Origin: Impatiens glandulifera
Lineage: Eukaryota; Streptophyta; Magnoliopsida; Ericales; Balsaminaceae
Assembly (NCBI RefSeq): GCF_907164915.1
Contig: NC_061863.1
Span: 65,138,864 to 65,202,863, forward strand
DNA: 64,000 bases
Reading direction: 5' to 3'
Shown: in pieces, positions 37,548-48,875 of the stretch
Layout of the letters: each line of letters opens with the position of its first letter
How positions within the stretch are numbered: position 1 is the first letter of the stretch
Translations under genes and position numbers: made by a program
Notes under the pieces: generated by a model
Database searches by the model: none
The model's input: only the letters and a program-made list of their open reading frames with translations
What the model was told of the DNA's origin: nothing

Positions 37548-37737
37548 ATGGCGGCAATGGAAACGGCGGGGCAGCGGAGGCAACTAAACTTGTTTTCTGT
37601 CATAGTTGTAGCCGTTGTTTCCGTTGTCTCGTTGCCTCCGTCGTCGCCACTTTTGCAGAGCGTAGAAGTATTAAGAGATGTTTTATTTGCAGAGCATTCA
37701 AATTTCACCACTTTTCACCCATGTTTTCAATAGAAGA
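37548..37737 (+). pseudogene. Second, frame-disrupted copy of the small ORF
   Basis: Begins with the same MAAMETAGQRR residues as the frame at 23046, but indels in the hydrophobic stretch shift the reading so that the tail no longer ends in the VATFAERRS pattern. The DNA for that tail is still present in another frame (ccacttttgcagagcgtaga). Flanks match 22960-23600. Confidence 0.4.
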
Positions 37738-38081
37738 AATTACAAATTTGAAATTTAGCCACTTTTGCAAAGCGTAGAAGTATTTGTGCATTTGTTTCTT
37801 TTTGTTATACCATTTTCTGGCATTAATTGGCAACCATTTATCCTGATAATCTAATTTCCGATCCTGAACATTTGAAAGTCATGGTTTATCCTGATAATCT
37901 AATTTCCGATCCTAAACATTTGAAAGTCATGGGTTTTGTGTAAATATTGTTGATTGATTGATCTGAAATTTGTTTGGCGATGAAGAGGAGGGAAGTTAGT
38001 TTATCAAACCACAAAGAAGATGGCGAGTGATCCGAAATGCCCGGATTCAAGAGTACGTATTAAGCAAACCTATGTTTAATA

Positions 38082-38769
38082 TGTTAGAAATATTGTCTTA
38101 AAATAAATTACAGAAATATATATAAAATAATGTTACAAATAAATGAAATAAATAAAATATATGATGAACAATATCACCGAATAAATTGTTGATTCGAGAC
38201 ATGTGCTTAGCATATTTTCCTTAAAACAGTTTCATCGTCTCCCGTTTGTGCTGGAGCTTATCGCAAATGGCTGTCTCCCAGGGTACAACGAATCCTGTAG
38301 TGATTCTGCACTAAAATCATTACTCATCGAACTTGATCAGCATACCTGAATTATCACCGGGTTTCAACGGAAATATCGAGCAAAGAACTCGAAGAACACT
38401 CACAAAACAAGAATATTGCTGAGAAATGAATGAAATGATGAAGTTTTACTGTGAAATGAATAATGAATGAGTATATATTGTTGAGAATTAAACCTTCAAA
38501 TAAAATCATCCAAAACGTTTGTTAGCAATGAATATTGCTCATTAATTTATCAATTAGTCCATAACTAATTAACATCGTTCCCTATATGTTAATTTGTTGA
38601 AGTACAATGTTAGACATTCAATTAATAAAACCTTCAAATAAAATCATCAAAGTCAAACGCTAACTAATTAATAGACAATTAAAGTTAAATGTTTATCATA
38701 ACATTATATTTTAATTTTTTAATTAGGCATTAAATATTAATTAAATAATTAATATTTAATTATAATTTA
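38082..38769. mobile_element. LTR-like insertion (possible solo LTR)
   Basis: About 690 bp absent from the paralogous site at 23610-23680, starting TGTTAGAAATATTG. The middle (38190-38320) shares gagacatgtg, ttaaaacagtttcatcgtct, cttatcgca and tgtctcccagggtacaacga with the stretch beginning at 45466. The TG start, length and isolated occurrence fit a solo LTR. The 3' end and target duplication could not be fixed. Confidence 0.45.
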
Positions 38770-39049
38770 GGTTTGAAGCTATAAGACTATTGTAGGTTCT
38801 AAGTAGGTAATCTGTTTTGTTAAACTGAAATCAGATTGATTCTTAATAATGTGCTGAAATTGTGAATGACCTTAGTATTTGAAGATTTAATCTTTTGTTC
38901 TTGTTTTACAGATTTTTACTTGTGGGTTCTTTTCTTCATTGTAGAGGAAGAACTATAAACCATGTGGTAATTGATTATTTTAATGGGCTATCTTATTGAA
39001 TTGGATTGATTAACTGGAAACATTTGTAATGATGCTGATCATGATGTCT
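38770..39049 (+). repeat. Repeat-field intron-like module, copy 2
   Basis: Matches 23670-24050 (gaagctataagacta, ctgaaatcagattgattctt, gtgaatgaccttagtatttg, tgggctatcttattgaattg). Confidence 0.65.
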
Positions 39050-39830
39050 GTAAAAATGAATAAAATAGAAAGTTATTGTTTTTTCAGTTTATTAATTTTA
39101 AATTATAATTATTTTTTGTATTGCAAACAATTATTCATCTTTGTGATTACAAAAATTTCTGCTCAGGTCTATGCCAAACGGTATAGGACGAAAGTGAGAA
39201 AAAAAAATATATTCACAGCTGATTTAGAATAAACACTTAATATATAATAAAAAAAAGTTCAGAAAAAATAAATTTAAATGCTAAATAAGTTTTGAATATA
39301 ATTTTTTATATTAAATTATAAATTAAAATTATATAGCATATTATTACATAAATACAATCCAATATTATAAGCAGAATCAAACACGGCTTTTATATTATAA
39401 AAAAAATGTTCTAATAGAAATGAGACACGTACGTACCTTCACTAAGTTGGCGTTAGCTTTATTTACTCCGACACGTGTACTATTAGACCACGTGAAACAC
39501 CAGATGACATTAACTTTCTTGAAAAAAGTTTTTTTTATCCATTTGGGTCCCACTTCCGATTTCCAATTTTGCCCCTTAATTGTTTTGAAAATCCCCCCTC
39601 CATAACACCATTCTTCACCACTTAAAGCTCTGTTTGTTTCAATTAACTATCATATTTGTTATTAATGATTTATTTATATTTGAATATTAAGGAAATTTAG
39701 TAATATATTCTTAACATATATGGTTAACTTATTATAATGATGTTTTTTTTGTTATATTTATTTGTCTTTGCCATTTTATTTGAAGAATTTTTATTATAGA
39801 TTCATTTGGTGTAAGGTTCTTAAAAAAAAA
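39050..39830 (+). repeat. Repeat-field module with paired G-boxes, copy 3
   Basis: Same order as 20560-21330. CACGTG motifs at 39472-39477 and 39489-39494 keep the 17-bp start-to-start spacing of the other copies. Confidence 0.75.
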
Positions 39831-40802
39831 AAAAAAAAAGTCGTATTTTTAATCCTGAGTAATCCTACCCAGATAAATAAATTTTAATTTTAATTTTGTT
39901 ATGAAAAGATTGATTACATTATTGAGATGATATGTTGGTTTTCATAAAACCTAATAACCAATACATCAAGCAAGCCCTACGTCTATCAATTATAATTATT
40001 ATATATCCATTTGTTTGAATTTAATAACCAATATAATTTGATATATGTTTAACTTTTGGAAGGAATCAAACTTTTTTATATTAATTTATATAAAAATATA
40101 TATTTAATTATACGTGTAAAATAAATATATATATATATATATATATTTTGAATTTTTGAATTTAGTGTTTTGAAAATAAATTTAATTTTTTTAATAATTA
40201 TTATATGTGATGAGAATTTGTGGTGATGTATTTGCAGGAATAACTTTAAGACGTAAAATGCACACGGATAATAATAAAAATAAAATAAATTAAAAAATTT
40301 ATAATAATATTTATTCAATGTTTAAAATTATTAAAATAAAAAATATAACGCTCTCATTTCACATTTTATTCCCTTCAATAAAACAATTTATTTTCTCACA
40401 TGTTTCATCACATATTTTTTTCGAATAATTTCTCATTCCGTGACTTTACACATTCAATTTGTCAATCAGATATTTGATTCATATTTTTTAATAATTAGTA
40501 TCGTGACCCCACACTTTGGTCAATTAAATATTTGATTCATATTTCCTTAACCACTTTCAAATAATACCGGTCTATTATCTCTCGAAAAACCACATCTCAA
40601 TCACATTTGGTTAAATGTTGTATTTGTTATGTTAGGTTGCAAGTTCGAAACCTACAAATAACAATTTTAAATTTATTTTTAACCGTTTTAAGTTTATGGG
40701 CGGGTCAACCCACAATCCGACCCAAATACCCATTTATTCTCACATAAATATCCAAATTAACCACAGCTCTCGAACAATCCGGACACTTTAAAATTAAGCA
40801 TC

Positions 40803-40857
<55 letters not shown>

Positions 40858-40880
40858 TAAGATTAAGTTTATCTTTAATC
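39831..40880. other. Repeat-field sequence with TA tracts
   Basis: Includes a partial match to 21490-21600 (at 39990-40070), an unassigned patch at 40330-40790 with slightly higher GC (gggcgggtcaacccacaatc), and a (TA)n tract of about 50 bp at 40804-40853. Confidence 0.5.
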
Positions 40881-42020
40881 CAATACATGATATATATATA
40901 TACTTCAAATTTTAATATTTTCTTTTTAAAATAATGCAGGGCATATTTGTATTCCTATATATCCAATAATTTGTACTTCAATATACCATATTCAAAAAAT
41001 TCATTTATAAAGTTTATAATAACTATAATCAAATAGTTCAATATATAATTCTGTTTTGTTTAGAATAATAATAATCAAATCTTAACAAAAATATTAAAAT
41101 TTTCATTATATTAATAATAAGAGGAGAAAATTTAATAGAGAGTATGAGGAAGAGAATAACGTAACACGTTCCTCAACTAAAAAATGATAAAAGTGAGTGG
41201 AGATGTAGATGAAAGATAAAAATTTTGTTAATTTTTTAACAAGTTATGCCCACATATCTCTCTCAAATTTCATCCCTTCAATCATTTATCAAATAATAAT
41301 ATATTGAAAACAATGTGAACCATTCCAAGATAGTTAATTAAATAGTTTAGTTAACAAGTTTATATGATTTGTTAGTTTTTTCATATTTGTAAAAATCAAA
41401 ATTATCAAAATAAAAAAATATTTAGTGACACTCATAAGCATCCCTAATAAACCTCACTTTTTCCTATTTTTAATATTCATCCCTAATAGATTAGGACTTA
41501 ATTATATAAGCTTATTATCTTTCCTACACTTAATTATCAAGTATAATAGAAATTCATTCCAATCATTATATAATTTTTAATTATTGAATAATATTTATAG
41601 TTTTGTGTATAAATATAAATTTTGAAACTGGTTAACTGTTGACTATTACCAAAAAAAAAAAAATGTAATCATATGAATTTCTATTATATTTGAAGTTACG
41701 ATAATTTGTGGTGATGTACTTATAATAATAAACTTTGAATTAAATGATATAGTAATAAGATAATTTATTAAATGGTATTTAATTATAATTAAATTAAAAA
41801 AACTAAACTTGATTTATTCATATAAACTCAATCCGTATAATATGTATAAATAAATAATTTTGTAATTGAAGGAGGCATGTGATATATTAATAATTAATTT
41901 ATATTTAAAAAAAAGTAAGAATAATTTTAGTATTTAAATTTATAAAATAATTGATTTTATCCCAATAAAAACAAATATATATCAAACAAGGCCATAGGGG
42001 ACAGTATTGCAAAATGTACA
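40881..42020 (+). repeat. Repeat-field spacer module, copy 3
   Basis: Collinear with the modules at 21840 and 35859, interrupted by an insertion of about 190 bp at 41115-41310 with agtgagtggagatgtagatg. Ends tatatatcaaacaaggccat, ggggacagtattgcaaaatg, as at 26195. Confidence 0.7.
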
Positions 42021-42173
42021 CAAGACCTCTGATCTCTTATTTTGTGAAATCAATATTCCACATCAACAGAAAGCGCAAAAAGCGGGCAAACATGGTAGTT
42101 GGCCAAAACACTCCCATTTTTCGCCCGCCCTCTTATCTAAATAATAAATTTTATTTATAATATTTTAAATAAA

Positions 42174-42261
42174 TAACTAATTTATAATATAAGAATATTA
42201 TAACTAATTTATAATATAAGAATATTATAACTAATTTATAATATATGAATATTATAACTAA
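42174..42261. repeat. 27-bp tandem repeat, about three units
   Basis: Repeats of a unit containing aactaatttataatataaga / atatt, starting near 42174, 42201 and 42228. Confidence 0.85.
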
Positions 42262-42431
42262 TATTCCTATATTATAGCTATATTATAGAAAAATTTGAGA
42301 TTTTAAACTCACGTACGTGTTAATATAATTAATAAAAAATATATTAATTTATTTAAAAAATATATTTATTAATTAAATATATAAGTAATATTCCTGTATT
42401 ATATATATTATAGGAGAATTTAAAATTTCAC

Positions 42432-42875
42432 CAGACTTTCTAGCCATTCTGGAATCAGAATTCCAGACACAACAAGCATTGCCCATTTGCTGTGTATTAG
42501 CTCAGCTTGTGCAAACCATTTCAGCAGTTCCGGATCAGATCCTGAGATCAAACCATCCATTTAACATATCATTGGTTTTCTTCAATCTATCAAACAAATG
42601 CACGCTTACCTAATCTAAGTGGGTCGAATCCAAAATCTCCTAGAATACTAGGAGAACAAAAAATGACAAAGAATTTAGTGATGCAGTATGTGTAGAAGAA
42701 TAAATACAAGTTTTTTTATTATTGAAAATATCAGACAGTATTATGATCAAGATTAATAGAGATTAAAGAGTAAATGTGGATACCTGCCATCGAACCAAGG
42801 AGGAGGAGAGTCTTTACAGAAGAAAAATGTGACATCTTTCCCGTTAACTTTCTGGGTATTTCCCTAGTTTTACAG
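42432..42875 (-). pseudogene. Fragment of an LHCA-type chlorophyll a/b-binding protein gene
   Basis: Three consecutive minus-strand exons with consistent phases: about 42784-42875, 42610-42647 and 42432-42541. They read PPPWFDG, SILGDFGFDPLRLG and SDPELLKWFAQAELIHSKWA followed by ILIPEWLES. This is the start of the mature protein and the first membrane helix of photosystem I light-harvesting proteins (family pattern WLDGSLPGDFGFDPLGLG, then E-x2-H-x-R-W-AM). Donors and acceptors are intact (GCAG/GTATCC, TTAG/GTAAGC, CTG/GTGAAA). The helix-1 arginine that normally ion-pairs with the ligand glutamate is Lys here. No transit peptide or later exons (helices B and C) are seen on either side, so it is a fragment, probably captured or left by a deletion. 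It is absent from the corresponding place in the first repeat field (26240-26440). Confidence 0.8.
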
Positions 42876-42974
42876 ACCAAATCAGATATTAGCACTGGTA
42901 GCTAGCTAGTAGTGAAGGAAGATAATGAAAACAGAAACAGGGTAGGGAAGTAAGGCCCAATGGCCACGCTCCAC

Positions 42975-43142
42975 GCCCAAGGGCCACGCCCCACTACGCC
43001 CAAGGGCCACGCCCCACTACGCCCAAGGGCCACGCCCCACGCCCAAGGGCCACGCCCCACGCCCAAGGGCAACGACCCACGCCCAAGGGCCACGACCCAC
43101 GCCCAAGGGCCACGCCCCACGCCCAAGGGCCACGCCCAAAGC
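42975..43142. repeat. GC-rich minisatellite, 8 units of 20-23 bp
   Basis: Units starting at 42975, 42998, 43021, 43041, 43061, 43081, 43101 and 43121 share gcccaagggc followed by cacgccccac. The first two are 23 bp (extra TAC) and the rest 20 bp; units five and six carry the variant cacgacccac or aacgacccac. It stands out sharply from the AT-rich surroundings. Both strands are open through it, but only as a repeat artefact. Confidence 0.95.
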
Positions 43143-43315
43143 CCAAACCCTAAACTAAGCATTTCAACTCTAACTAAATACTACTTAATAACTTATGAAA
43201 AGCAAGAATTAGAGGAACAACCAAAGTATATCAAGAACTTTCATTTTAAACAAACTATCAACTAGAAAAACGCAAAAAGTACCATGTTTCGAAGAATGCG
43301 GTCATAGTGAGAGAA

Positions 43316-43560
43316 GGGTTGAGCAAAGGAAAGAGAGGGGTTGAGCAAAGGAAAGAGAGGGGTTGAGCGTGGGGCTGTGTCGCCGAGGAAGAGAGAGGGA
43401 CGGTGGCGCGGGGCTGTGTCGCCGGGGAAGAGTGTGGGGCTGTGTCGCCGTGTCGCCAGGAAGAGGAAGAGGAAGAGGAAGAGACGGGGAGAAAAGGGAA
43501 AACGGGAAGGAGAAGGGGAAAGGAAAAGGAAGAAAAAAAAATAAAAAACAAAAAATAAAA
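43316..43560. repeat. G/purine-rich repeat cluster
   Basis: Three starts of a 22-bp unit (gggttgagcaaaggaaagag at 43316 and 43338, partial at 43360), then three copies of ggggctgtgtcgcc (43371, 43410 and 43436), then aggaag trinucleotide-like runs fading into A-rich DNA. The plus strand is almost all purine from 43456 to 43560. No credible coding sequence. Confidence 0.8.
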
Positions 43561-43972
43561 AAAAAACAAAAAGGTTATTAAGGGTAAAATTGGAATTTTT
43601 TTTAAAAAAAGGTTAAAAAACAAAAACTTTATTAATGAGATTAAAAATCAAAATACCCTTCTTTTTAGTGTTATATTATCAAATTTCCCAAATCAATATA
43701 GAGAGAAAAAAGAACAGAATCCCGAGGCACAAGTTCACAAGATGTGGAGCTTCATATATAACTAAGCATCTAGCTAGCTTGGAGAGAGTTAAGGAGAAAG
43801 AGGAGAGTTTATGATCATCACCATTGTTGTACGAGGTTTGTTTGAGCTTCTTTCATTTCTGCTCTGCTTTAGGTCCTTGGGCGGTGAGATTATTCTTCGA
43901 CACTCACTCTTTAAAATTTTAGTTGAAGTTATTTTGTTTTGAAATGATCTCTAGCTAGATAGCTTATTGTCA
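43561..43972 (+). mobile_element. Copia-type gag leader, second copy (first part)
   Basis: From 43746 it matches 26438-26570 (gagcttcatatataactaag, agctagcttggagagagtta, gtacgaggtttgtttgagct). The match resumes at about 44345 after the insertion described next. Confidence 0.6.
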
Positions 43973-44290
43973 CGTCCCATTTTAGTCATGGCCCAATCCT
44001 AGTGTCAAAGTTCCAATCCTCTTAGACCAGTTGGGAGAATATCGGTAGTTGGGTAATACCTCGTTAATAAGTAGTTGGAAAGTATCTCATTAATGGGTAG
44101 TTGAAAAATATCTCTTAAATATGGTAGTTAGATAGTATTGGAAATATCTCATTACAATTCTCTATAAAAACCTCAAAGGTATTTCTTTGTAAATACCAAG
44201 TATTCAATATACAATTCTCTTTCTCAAGTTTTTTCTCTCTCTAAGTGTTTTGCATTGTGTTCTCTTGCATTGTTTTAAAATGTTTTCTAG
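43973..44290 (+). mobile_element. LTR-like insertion with short internal repeats
   Basis: Absent from the matching leader at 26570-26600. Begins tgtcacgtcccattttagtc. Contains four units of about 26 bp built on gtagttg...atctc/atacctc...ttaat (44046-44155), then ctctataaaaacctcaaagg (TATA-like) and a CT-rich downstream part. The arrangement looks like U3 repeats plus a core promoter of a solo LTR. Ends are not fixed. Confidence 0.45.
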
Positions 44291-44503
44291 CTAGAATTTG
44301 AGTCGATTTAGTTTAGTGCCACACATGTCGAATTTTCCCGTGATGTCTTTTTATTTTATTATGTTCTAAACTGATTTTGTAACTGAACTGTTCAATTTTG
44401 ATATTCAAAATAAAAAATCTTTTAGAGGTGGATAATGTGTAGACAATAATATTCAATCTCTTCTACTTTGTTTCTGAACAAATTTTCTACAGATATCTGA
44501 ATC

Positions 44504-44884
44504 ATGTCTTTTTTTATGTACACGGAGGACATGATTCCAATATTCTCAAAAGAATATTATAATGACTGGAAATTCATGATGGAACTATGTCTAAAGGCAC
44601 GCGATGAAGACATATGGCGTGTCGTCATAGATGGTCCTATTAAAATATTAAAGATCAACACAGCCACAAATACGACGGAGGGTGCTCCTCAGATGACGGA
44701 AAAACCTAGACACGAGTGGACTACTGAAGACATGAGAAATGCCAACCTTGACAACCGGGCCAAAAACATCCTCTGCAAATCCTTCAAATCTCTGAACAAG
44801 AACCAATTCTACCATATTATGTTATGTTCCTCTGCCAAAGAGATCTGGGAGACGCTGGATGAACTCTATGGAGACAACAACTAA
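44504..44884 (+). pseudogene. Copia-type gag (UBN2-like) fragment, 126 codons
   Basis: Open frame from ATG 44504 to a TAA. Starts MSFFMYTEDMIPIFSKEYYN then DWKFMMELCLKARDEDIW, followed by KPRHEWTTEDMRNANLDNRA and later CSSAKEIWETLDELYG, the order of motifs of plant copia gag polyproteins of the UBN2 group. The protein ends before the zinc knuckle and no protease, integrase or reverse transcriptase follows; the next sequence (44945 on) is a copy of the AO 3' flank. A distant paralogue of the fragment at 26741. Either a truncated retroelement or a domesticated-looking stub; I see no reason to call it a host gene. Confidence 0.65.
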
Positions 44885-44944
44885 ACAAAAGGAAGACCAA
44901 CCAAATCGTGTGATTGTATTAAAAAATTAATTCATATTAAAAGT

Positions 44945-45430
44945 CCTTAAATTTTGAAATTCATATCATCTGCCTAGTAATGAAAAAGTTTGATTTTATT
45001 GAATTTGATACGTCTTCAATATCCATATATAATTTAATCCTGCAAATTTATCACCAAAAGTTATCATAACATAAAATAATTATAAAAAAACATGATAAAA
45101 TTATTTCAAAGATTCAGCCATATGACAGTACTGGGTTTAGGCAGCCTAGAAAACTAATTAAACTAGAACAGAAAAGACGAACTGGACTTTCTTTGTTGGA
45201 ATGTTTCAATTCAATACGAGGAAATGAACCATTCCCTTTTGTTTTTCTTCATGCATCAGTAGTATTCTCTGTCACCAGGCTTTTTTTCTTTTTTTTTTTT
45301 TACTAGACTCCAGGTCTTTGAATTATTTTATAAAATTCTGCTCTTGGCCATTTTTTTTATTCAAAAACTGATGTGATTACTTATTAATTATTGCAATTAC
45401 TAATTAAATGTTATCTGTTATTATTTTTAT
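44945..45430 (-). repeat. Diverged third copy of the AO 3'-flanking sequence
   Basis: Matches 33543-33945 and 52794-53190: taaattttgaaattcatatc, ctgcaaatttatcaccaaaa, tttcaaagattcagcc, actagaacagaaaagacgaa (close variant), tctgctcttggccatttttt. No AO or SCPL exon accompanies it. It is far more diverged than blocks A and B are from each other, so it reflects an earlier duplication. Confidence 0.75.
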
Positions 45431-45465
45431 ATTGAAAGATTGGATTGTTGAGACCTGAATTGGAT

Positions 45466-46098
45466 TGTTAGAGACCTATGAATTAAATATACAAAGAACG
45501 AAATTATCGATTGAGATGTCGATTTGAGACATGTGTTTAACATATTTCTCTTAAAACAGTTTCATTGTCTCCCGTTAGTGTCGGAACTTATCGCAGATAG
45601 CTGTCTCCCAAAGTACAACGAATCTAGTAGCGATTCTGCACTAGTATTACTACACATTAAACTTGATTAGTGTACCTGAACTATCCCCGAGGAAAGAACT
45701 TGAAGAACTCAAACAAAAACAAGAAGAGAGTTTTTGGAATTCTATGGTGAGAAAATACAAGAGGATGAAGTGGTTTGATATTAGAGATGAGGTTTTATAT
45801 TGTTGAAAAGATAAACCTTCATAAAATAAAATCAACTATATATTAATCTTTGATCCAACAACTAACCTTATCGCCTCTTCATTGCTCTTTGTATTTTCTC
45901 TTCATTAGAAAATACACTTTACATAATTTTCTAAATTGCTAATAAATTAATAACAATAATATCATTAAAGTTACAATAACAATTAATAAATTAAATATAT
46001 TTAATTTGATAATGGTTATTCAAGCCATTAAATATTAATTACATAAATAATAAATTAATTATTTGAATCAAATTTTATTGAAGATTTAAATTTCATTT
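45466..46098. mobile_element. LTR-like element beside block B
   Basis: Starts tgttagagacctatg and shares gagacatgtg, ttaaaacagtttcattgtct, cttatcgcagatagctgtct and gtacaacgaat with the insertion at 38082. Ends where block B begins (46099). Possibly a second solo LTR of the same family. Confidence 0.45.
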
Positions 46099-46732
46099 GA
46101 TTTAATTTATTTAAATTCTCATTTTTATTCATTAATAAAATTTATTTTAATTTAAAATTTCAACTGTATCCTCTCACAAACTCTCTCACCTTATTACTTC
46201 TCATTTTTTTAAAATATATTTTATTATTCCTATATAGAGGAAGGAAAATAAAATACAAAAGTTTTATATTATGATGACAAATTTAAATTATATTTTTAAG
46301 AAATTAGTAACACCATGAAATCTTATATACTACGGAAAAATAAACGGTAGTAAATCATAAATTTTTTTTTGTCAAAATCTTACATAAACAAATCAAATTA
46401 AGCCAAACCTTCATAGAAAAAAAAAATTAAATATAAACTTTAAAATTGATCTATAAACTTTAATGAAATATTTATTTTATTTTATTAAATTGAGTACATA
46501 GGACTCAGTTGATATGCCAAAGTTTGCTTGTGTTTGACATTCACTTAATTTTTTTAAAGATTTGATTAGTATATTTTAAGATTTTAACAGAGTCCCAACT
46601 TTCATAATTAGACTTAAAGAAGTATCTAGAAACAATTCATAGTTTGCAAATAAAATTAATATTTGTAATAGAATAGTAACAAATAACAATAAATTAATCT
46701 GATCTAATTAAAGCAATACTTCTTTCCGACAT

Positions 46733-48820
46733 TCAAAGAGTCCCTTTTATCCATCTTTCCAGCATTTCCAATGCCACTTTCGGTTGATCCATACCAACCA
46801 TATGTCCAGAGTCAAGAACCTGATCGATCAAGCAAACAAATTATTCAAATTATATGTAAATTATATATATATATATATATGGCTTAATTTCTTGCCTTAA
46901 GGAATGATAGAGGTCCATATTTTATAAGTTCTCCCTTCAAATAACCGTCCACATTATACAAAGCTATGGAAGTCCCTTTGAATTGTCTCTGACCCGACCA
47001 TTTCATCTCCATAACCCACCACAAGTTCCCTGGAATTGATTTTTTTTTTTTGTTAGTTAATAATTAGTTTGTCTAATAGGAAAGAAGGAAGAAAAGTTTT
47101 AATAATTGATTACCTAACCAATTGCAGACGAGATCATATTCTCCTGCATATATTAAGACTTTAATTCCATCTTCAAGAAGCGGAGGAATTCTCACGGCAT
47201 GATTCCTCGAAAAATCCTTAAGAAGTGCATTATAAACATTTTGGCTCATAGAAACAAAACTAATATTCCCAACTCCAAGGGCTTCTTTAACCGATCTCTC
47301 ATTTATTAGGTGTTCCATATACGAGAAATCATAGTCGTTACTCGCAGATCTCTTTCGAATATCGAAATACTGCATTATGCATGCACCACCAATAATATTA
47401 TTGTTACACTTACACAAAAATAAATAAATAAATAAAATGTAATACATTCATTCCTTCCTTACATTCCTATCATCATTTATTTCCATTATATGACTGAATA
47501 TGGAATGACAGGAAGAATACGCATCTAAACAGCTATCTCCTCCTCCTCCTGCATCTAAATTTTGTTTTTAAAACATGATCAATCATGAGAATTCAAATTA
47601 AACAACAAATATAATATAAAATAGAAAGATTAATAATAATACTGCATTTAGCTGAGTCTCTCTGGCAGGCTGGTATCAATCTGGAGATTCTTTTGGCTTG
47701 ATGTTCTGTGATCAAATTCAAACCTTTAGCATATTCTGGCATTGACTTGAATTGAATTGCAGAGTCTGTGAATGCATTTCCAATAGCAAAACCCTGTATA
47801 AATAAATAAATAAATTATTAATTATTAACAGATATGATGTTGATGAATTATGAACTGTAATTAATACCTTAAGGTTAATGGGAGCTCCATCTCCGTTTCT
47901 GTTTCCATTGTGAATCCGAGAGGCTAAGACAGGGATATAGTGGCCGGCATATGATGTTCCGGTTAGGTAGAAATCGTTCCTCAAATATTGAGGATGTTCA
48001 GCGAAGAATGCCTTTTTTCATTAATTAATACATTAATTAATTAATTAGGTTGATTGTTTGGAAGTTATATATATGTAAGAAATTAATTAGACCTAGTTAG
48101 CTACCTGCAAGAAGTCATACAAGTCATTGCTAACATCCTCTTGATCATTACGAATATCAGAGTTATGGGAACTAAAGCTGAAACCGGTGCCGATGGGCTG
48201 GTCCACATAGATCAAGTTGGAGACCTGGTCCCAACCAAAGTCATTCCAGATAAGAGAATTATTATTGTTGTTGGTTGTTGTTATACGGTAAGGACCGTTT
48301 TCATAAAACATAGATACTAAACAGCTAGCTCCGGGTCCTCCGGACAACCATATCACAACTGGGTCATTGTGCTTATTCTTTCTCGACTCAAAGAATAAGT
48401 AAAACATCCTGAACCATATATATATATATATATATATTAATTAATTAATGTAATGTAATGTAATGTTACAGATTATAATAAAACATTTTCAATCAAAAAG
48501 AATACGAGTTTGTGCGTGCCGTGCCTTGCATCTATAGAGTGAGGAAGTCGATAATAGCCGGAATAATGACCCAAATTCCGAATCGAAGGACCAGGGACTG
48601 GGAGACTGAATCGCTTTTCGACCAATGAGGACGACAATACTACTACATCGGGTAATCGGCCGGAAGAAGGGCCGCCGCCGGAACTGGCCGGAAACAAGTT
48701 AAAACTGCGGATAAGCCTCTGCGCTTCCGCACTTGGCGAATTATTAACCCGCAAAGAAGAAGACATTTGACATGAGAAGAAAAACAGAAAAAAGAGAATT
48801 AGACCAGATCTTTGTGCCAT
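46733..48820 (-). CDS. SCPL: Serine carboxypeptidase-like protein, copy B (8 exons)
   Basis: Exons, 5' to 3': 48525-48820, 48105-48408, 47868-48011, 47643-47793, 47463-47548, 47114-47369, 46896-47029, 46733-46819; 485 residues, phases consistent. Same S10 carboxypeptidase architecture as copy A: signal peptide, SGGPGAS, Ser220 in GTSYAG, Asp406 in GEYDLVCNWLG, His463 in [10 protein letters not shown]. Introns 1 and 7 again have GC donors. Compared with copy A, exon 6 has lost one codon and both cysteines of the CASNSCYDF segment (now SASNDYDF); in relatives these residues are usually paired in a disulfide. Exon 4 has GNAFTD in place of GNGFTD, and exon 5 carries six differences, all amino-acid changing. 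The acceptor of exon 4 (atacag) is better than that of copy A (ataaag). All motifs are intact, so it is probably expressed, but with an altered insertion-domain surface. Confidence 0.93.
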
Positions 48821-48864
48821 ATTGATTTGCCAAGCTGCAGTATGTTTGGTCTCAACTCTAAACT

Positions 48865-48875
48865 ATTATATAAAG
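48865..48875 (-). promoter_or_regulatory. TATA box of SCPL copy B
   Basis: Minus-strand tttatataat, same position relative to the ATG (48820) as in copy A. The proximal promoter is nearly identical between copies. Confidence 0.6.

Noticed and set aside
40640..40680. tRNA-like ggttgcaagttcgaaacc
   Set aside because: Resembles a B-box, but no cloverleaf or A-box at a suitable distance could be built.
42902..43265. Open frames on both strands through the minisatellite
   Set aside because: The units lack stops, so open frames are a trivial result of the repeat, not evidence of coding.
43258..43623. Minus-strand open frame of 121 codons through the purine-rich cluster
   Set aside because: Low-complexity Phe/Leu then poly-Ser translation of simple repeats; no domain or splice context.
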